From the NCBI GenBank assembly GCA_903921455.1, contig CAIXPZ010000279.1, positions 1 through 9,972 on the forward strand: DNA of 9,972 nt, given 5' to 3'. This DNA comes from an uncultured Verrucomicrobia subdivision 3 bacterium. GTDB lineage: Bacteria > Verrucomicrobiota > Verrucomicrobiae > Limisphaerales > UBA11358. Position 1 is the stretch's first letter. Each line of letters opens with the position of its first letter. The notes beneath the pieces were generated by a model that worked only from the letters and a program-made list of their open reading frames with translations, was not told the origin of the DNA and ran no database searches. Made by a program: the position numbers and the translations under genes. Positions 8,755 to 9,972 of the stretch are shown here, in pieces.

Positions 8755-8783
8755 ACTTTATCATTATTCATTAGCGATGTCAA
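8755..8783 (-). promoter_or_regulatory. Sigma-70-type promoter facing the tRNA remnant
   Basis: On the minus strand a perfect TTGACA -35 box (8783-8778) is separated by 17 bases from TAAAGT (8760-8755, four of six matches to TATAAT). Transcription would begin near 8748 and run about 30 bases before entering the tRNA remnant at 8718. It could be the original tRNA promoter, a promoter carried by the inserted element, or chance. No start codon with a good ribosome site follows it. Confidence 0.55.
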
Positions 8784-8825
8784 GGGGCGCTCTCTCCTGC
8801 ACCCCGCTCCAGAGGGCAAAGCACT

Positions 8826-8930
8826 TGTATCAGAAATGTATCTTTTTTGGGTTTCAAACCTACTGAGACAAACACGCCAATCGAAAATTACCAGCTCCGA
8901 AAAAGCCATGAACTGTATCAGAATTGTATC
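8826..8930 (+). repeat. Four phased TGTATC motifs (two 17-bp direct repeats)
   Basis: TGTATCAGAAATGTATC at 8826-8842 and TGTATCAGAATTGTATC at 8914-8930 differ by one base. Each contains two TGTATC hexamers 11 bases apart, and the copies are 88 bases apart, eight times eleven, so all four hexamers face the same side of the helix. They lie 108-212 bases from the tRNA remnant edge, the distance range expected of integrase arm-type sites. A repressor operator is the other likely reading. Confidence 0.6.
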
Positions 8931-9056
8931 AGCAAACTTTGAATCTTTGTGTATTGAAACCTTATAATCAAAAGTTTTTTCCAACGGCGAGCAGGTTCAA
9001 ACGCAATGATTCAAAAACTGTGGTGAGCCATCCCTGGCAGCTTTCATACGGCATTT

Positions 9057-9096
9057 GGTACTACTGCCATATCTATAAAGATATGGCAGTAGTGCC
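9057..9096. repeat. 40-bp near-perfect palindrome
   Basis: The arms ACTACTGCCATATCT (9060-9074) and AGATATGGCAGTAGT (9079-9093) are perfectly complementary over 15 bases around a four-base ATAA loop. The stem extends through a T-G wobble and two more pairs to GGT/GCC, giving 18 pairs. No T run follows on either strand, so it is not a standard terminator. It may be a dispersed palindromic repeat (REP- or MITE-like), a protein binding site, or part of the element end. Confidence 0.85.
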
Positions 9097-9111
9097 TGTT
9101 GCCTTTGCAGT

Positions 9112-9130
9112 TTGATTGAAAAGAAATCAA
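9112..9130. repeat. Small AT-rich inverted repeat
   Basis: TTGATT (9112-9117) and AATCAA (9125-9130) flank seven bases, 15 bases to the right of the 40-bp palindrome. Six AT-rich pairs make a weak hairpin; it may be a binding site or chance. Confidence 0.3.
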
Positions 9131-9167
9131 CTCGTTTTACCCCTTGGGTGGTTTGCATCTGGGGCAG

Positions 9168-9197
9168 AAAAAAGGGGGCGAGCAAAGAGCTCGCCCC
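9168..9197 (-). terminator. Intrinsic terminator of the minus-strand gene set
   Basis: On the minus strand a perfect nine-pair GC-rich stem (GGGGCGAGC at 9197-9189, GCTCGCCCC at 9183-9175) with a five-base TCTTT loop is followed after one C by six T (9173-9168). It lies 25 bases past the stop of the 61-residue gene, so transcription of that gene set should end here before meeting the region of the giant gene. Confidence 0.92.
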
Positions 9198-9222
9198 GTG
9201 ATTACTTGATGCCGGTCCGCTG

Positions 9223-9408
9223 TTAGCGCGGTTCCCAAGGAAACTTCGCTTTACCCACACACGTTTCGCTTTGGATGAGCGTGCCATCCGGGCGGATGCG
9301 CAGATGTTCAGCGCCGCGAATTTCAGGCAAGCGCAGTGTGACATCATAATGCGATTCGTGCTTACGGTTGTTCAGGTCTGAACGAATTTCCAAGTTTTGA
9401 ATTTTCAT
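9223..9408 (-). CDS. 61-residue orphan protein
   Basis: The protein starts MKIQNLEIRSDLNNRK and ends GKAKFPWEPR, with TAA at 9225-9223. The start at 9408 is chosen because GAAAGG stands five bases upstream. A longer in-frame version from ATG 9492 would run through a strong hairpin and is less likely, although that ATG overlaps the preceding stop as ATGA. There is no signal peptide, membrane segment or cysteine pair; a single Cys is present. Charged residues and an alternating pattern (YDVTLRLPEI, LRIRPDGTLI) suggest a small beta-rich cytoplasmic protein. I do not recognise a family. A good ribosome site and an intrinsic terminator right after it argue that it is really expressed. It follows the C-terminal-module frame on the same strand and may share its transcript. 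Confidence 0.7.
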   Translation of the reverse strand: MKIQNLEIRSDLNNRKHESHYDVTLRLPEIRGAEHLRIRPDGTLIQSETCVGKAKFPWEPR

Positions 9409-9413
9409 TTTTA

Positions 9414-9419
9414 CCTTTC
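9414..9419 (-). promoter_or_regulatory. Ribosome binding site GAAAGG
   Basis: On the minus strand GAAAGG is followed by TAAAA and then ATG at 9408. The five-base spacing fixes the start of the 61-residue protein and makes the longer reading from 9492 unnecessary. Confidence 0.7.
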
Positions 9420-9433
9420 GTTTGGTTGCGTTC

Positions 9434-9474
9434 CCGCAGTCTCGACCAGCTTTCTCCAGCGAAAGCGACTGCGG
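9434..9474 (-). other. Bulged hairpin between two minus-strand genes
   Basis: An outer stem CCGCAGTC (9434-9441) / GACTGCGG (9467-9474) of eight perfect pairs and an inner stem GCTTTC (9449-9454) / GAAAGC (9461-9466) of six perfect pairs are stacked directly on one side, with a seven-base bulge (9442-9448) on the other. The loop is six bases. It lies 15 bases after the stop at 9489 and 26 bases before the start of the next gene. No T run follows, so a processing, stability or regulatory role in the transcript is likelier than termination. Confidence 0.7.
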
Positions 9475-9488
9475 ATTAAAAGCATTTT

Positions 9489-9884
9489 TCATTGAGTTTT
9501 CTGCGTGCGATAGAAGCGGCTAAGGCTTGGCGTAGCGCCAGCATCCAACATTTGAATCACCCCTTGTGCGTTTGTTGTTGTTTGCAAGGAATTCCAATCT
9601 ATGAAATTTGTAGTCCACTGACTCTGATAAGCCCCAGGAGCAAAGTGACGTGCGGACATCTCAAAGCCATTGGCTGTCAGTCCGATTGGCGTAATTATGG
9701 AGGCAGGCCAATCCTGCACTTGAACCGTGGCTGGAGTAGATTGGAATTGTAGCCAATCTGCATTGACCGAGTCGTAGGCAGAGAGCGCTGTATTTGTCAG
9801 GTTGGATTTCGTATAGCGCCCGTGCGGAATCCCTGTAAACGGCGGTTGAAAAGTGCGGCGGGTGGCGCTCGAAAAGTGCCTCAC
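9489..9884 (-). CDS. C-terminal module of a secreted verrucomicrobial protein, probably a gene remnant
   Basis: The 131-codon frame ends at TGA 9491-9489. Residues from about 67 carry a recognisable beta-sandwich end module: LTANGFEMSARHF, AYQSQWTTNFIDWNSL, then a closing SRFYRTQ. This is the same class of module that ends the giant protein. In known proteins it sits at the end of a long exported chain, yet here only 131 codons are open and the residues before about 40 show no signal peptide or known domain. The GTG at 9884 has a GGAAG directly against it, which is too close for a normal ribosome site, and an in-frame TGA lies about 40 bases further up. Its GTG overlaps the preceding frame's stop by four bases (GTGA). 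So it is either a translationally coupled small protein or, more likely, the tail of a larger gene broken by a frameshift or deletion. Confidence 0.6.
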   Translation of the reverse strand: MRHFSSATRRTFQPPFTGIPHGRYTKSNLTNTALSAYDSVNADWLQFQSTPATVQVQDWPASIITPIGLTANGFEMSARHFAPGAYQSQWTTNFIDWNSLQTTTNAQGVIQMLDAGATPSLSRFYRTQKTQ

Positions 9885-9972
9885 CTTCCGAGCAAAGGGA
9901 ACTGGATTTTCAGGTCTCCGTCAAGCTGTTGATTCCGCTTCGAGGTAGAAGCAGCAGGAGGGGGAGCTTCGA
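9881..9972 (-). CDS. Possible C-terminal tail of a gene cut by the right window edge
   Basis: A minus-strand frame is open from the window edge and gives 29 residues ending in DGDLKIQFPLLGR before TGA 9883-9881. The residues at its start are Pro/Ala-rich (EAPPPAAS), as in linkers of exported or membrane-anchored proteins. Only 90 bases are visible, so coding is unproven and the family cannot be told. Its stop overlaps the next frame's GTG by four bases, which could mean translational coupling, or mark the frameshift that separated two parts of one gene. Confidence 0.35.
   Translation of the reverse strand, partial: EAPPPAASTSKRNQQLDGDLKIQFPLLGR

Larger units (their letters stand above)
8719..9222. 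other. Gene-poor AT-rich stretch next to the tRNA remnant
   Basis: No convincing protein gene lies here. The open frames present start at TTG or lack a ribosome site, and they read through the tRNA remnant, the promoter or the palindrome. The stretch holds the promoter, two copies of a TGTATC-containing repeat, a 40-bp palindrome, a small inverted repeat and the terminator of the convergent gene set. Base content differs sharply from the giant gene: 31 G+C in 8881-8980 by hand count. This fits the end of an acquired element. Confidence 0.6.

Noticed and set aside
8674..8760. Intact tRNA with an unusual 5' half or a group I intron in the anticodon loop
   Set aside because: No D arm and no GCACCCA acceptor strand occur between the promoter and the anticodon, and no matching 5' exon was found further right up to 9972. 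Only weak wobble pairing of GTGCCCG with the acceptor strand is possible.
8743..8967. 74-codon plus-strand frame
   Set aside because: No ribosome site before the ATG, and it runs across the promoter and the direct repeats.
8685..8984. 99-codon minus-strand frame across the tRNA remnant
   Set aside because: It begins at TTG without a ribosome site and reads through the promoter, the TGTATC repeats and the tRNA fragment; no protein pattern is seen.
8992..9001. CAGGTTCAAA resembling a tRNA T arm on the plus strand
   Set aside because: There is no complementary T-stem strand and no acceptor end after it, so it is only a short chance match.
8924..9115. 63-codon plus-strand frame over the palindrome
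   Set aside because: TTG start, no ribosome site, and the coding sequence would be dominated by the 40-bp palindrome.
9492..9752. 86-codon plus-strand frame
   Set aside because: It is antisense to the C-terminal-module frame, which has a recognisable protein pattern.
1..9972. CRISPR array or rRNA genes
   Set aside because: No regularly spaced identical short repeats with unique spacers and no conserved rRNA segments were seen; the periodic signals are protein-coding repeats.

Overview
The window looks like chromosomal DNA of a verrucomicrobium, probably of the Pedosphaera/Limisphaerales kind. The main reason is that two proteins end in the module typical of large secreted verrucomicrobial proteins: a 'Y-x-LQ-x-TTNL-x-W' strand followed by a terminal 'FYR' (FYRMVTP in one, FYRTQ in the other). 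The assignment rests on recognising the family; no phylogenetic marker gene is present.

Positions 1-8587 are almost entirely one giant plus-strand gene, cut at the left window edge. It encodes at least 2861 residues of a modular extracellular or cell-surface protein: a parallel beta-helix domain, a lamin-tail-like domain, four long cadherin-like 'VLANDxDxD' domains, six ~95-residue Ig-like repeats, five ~128-residue repeats, a seven-bladed FG-GAP propeller, a putative Ig domain and the verrucomicrobial C-terminal module. No signal peptide is visible, so the true start lies upstream.

Positions 8588-9222 hold no convincing protein gene but are rich in signals. On the minus strand there is the exact 3' half of a tRNA-Arg(ACG), from the anticodon loop to CCA; the 5' half is missing. 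The break sits inside an imperfect inverted repeat shaped like a tyrosine-recombinase core site. Beyond it lie four TGTATC motifs on 11-bp spacing, resembling integrase arm sites, and a good sigma-70-type promoter pointing at the tRNA remnant. The DNA also becomes strikingly AT-rich there (31 G+C in 8881-8980 against 65 in 3301-3400, counted by hand). Together these suggest the distal end of an integrative element that lies to the right, with the giant gene on the old chromosome side. A 40-bp near-perfect palindrome is nearby.

Positions 9168-9972 hold a short minus-strand gene set that converges on the giant gene: the tail of a gene cut by the right edge, a 131-codon frame carrying only the C-terminal module of a secreted verrucomicrobial protein, a bulged hairpin, and a 61-residue orphan protein with a good ribosome binding site followed by a strong intrinsic terminator. 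No integrase, transposase, CRISPR array or rRNA was seen.
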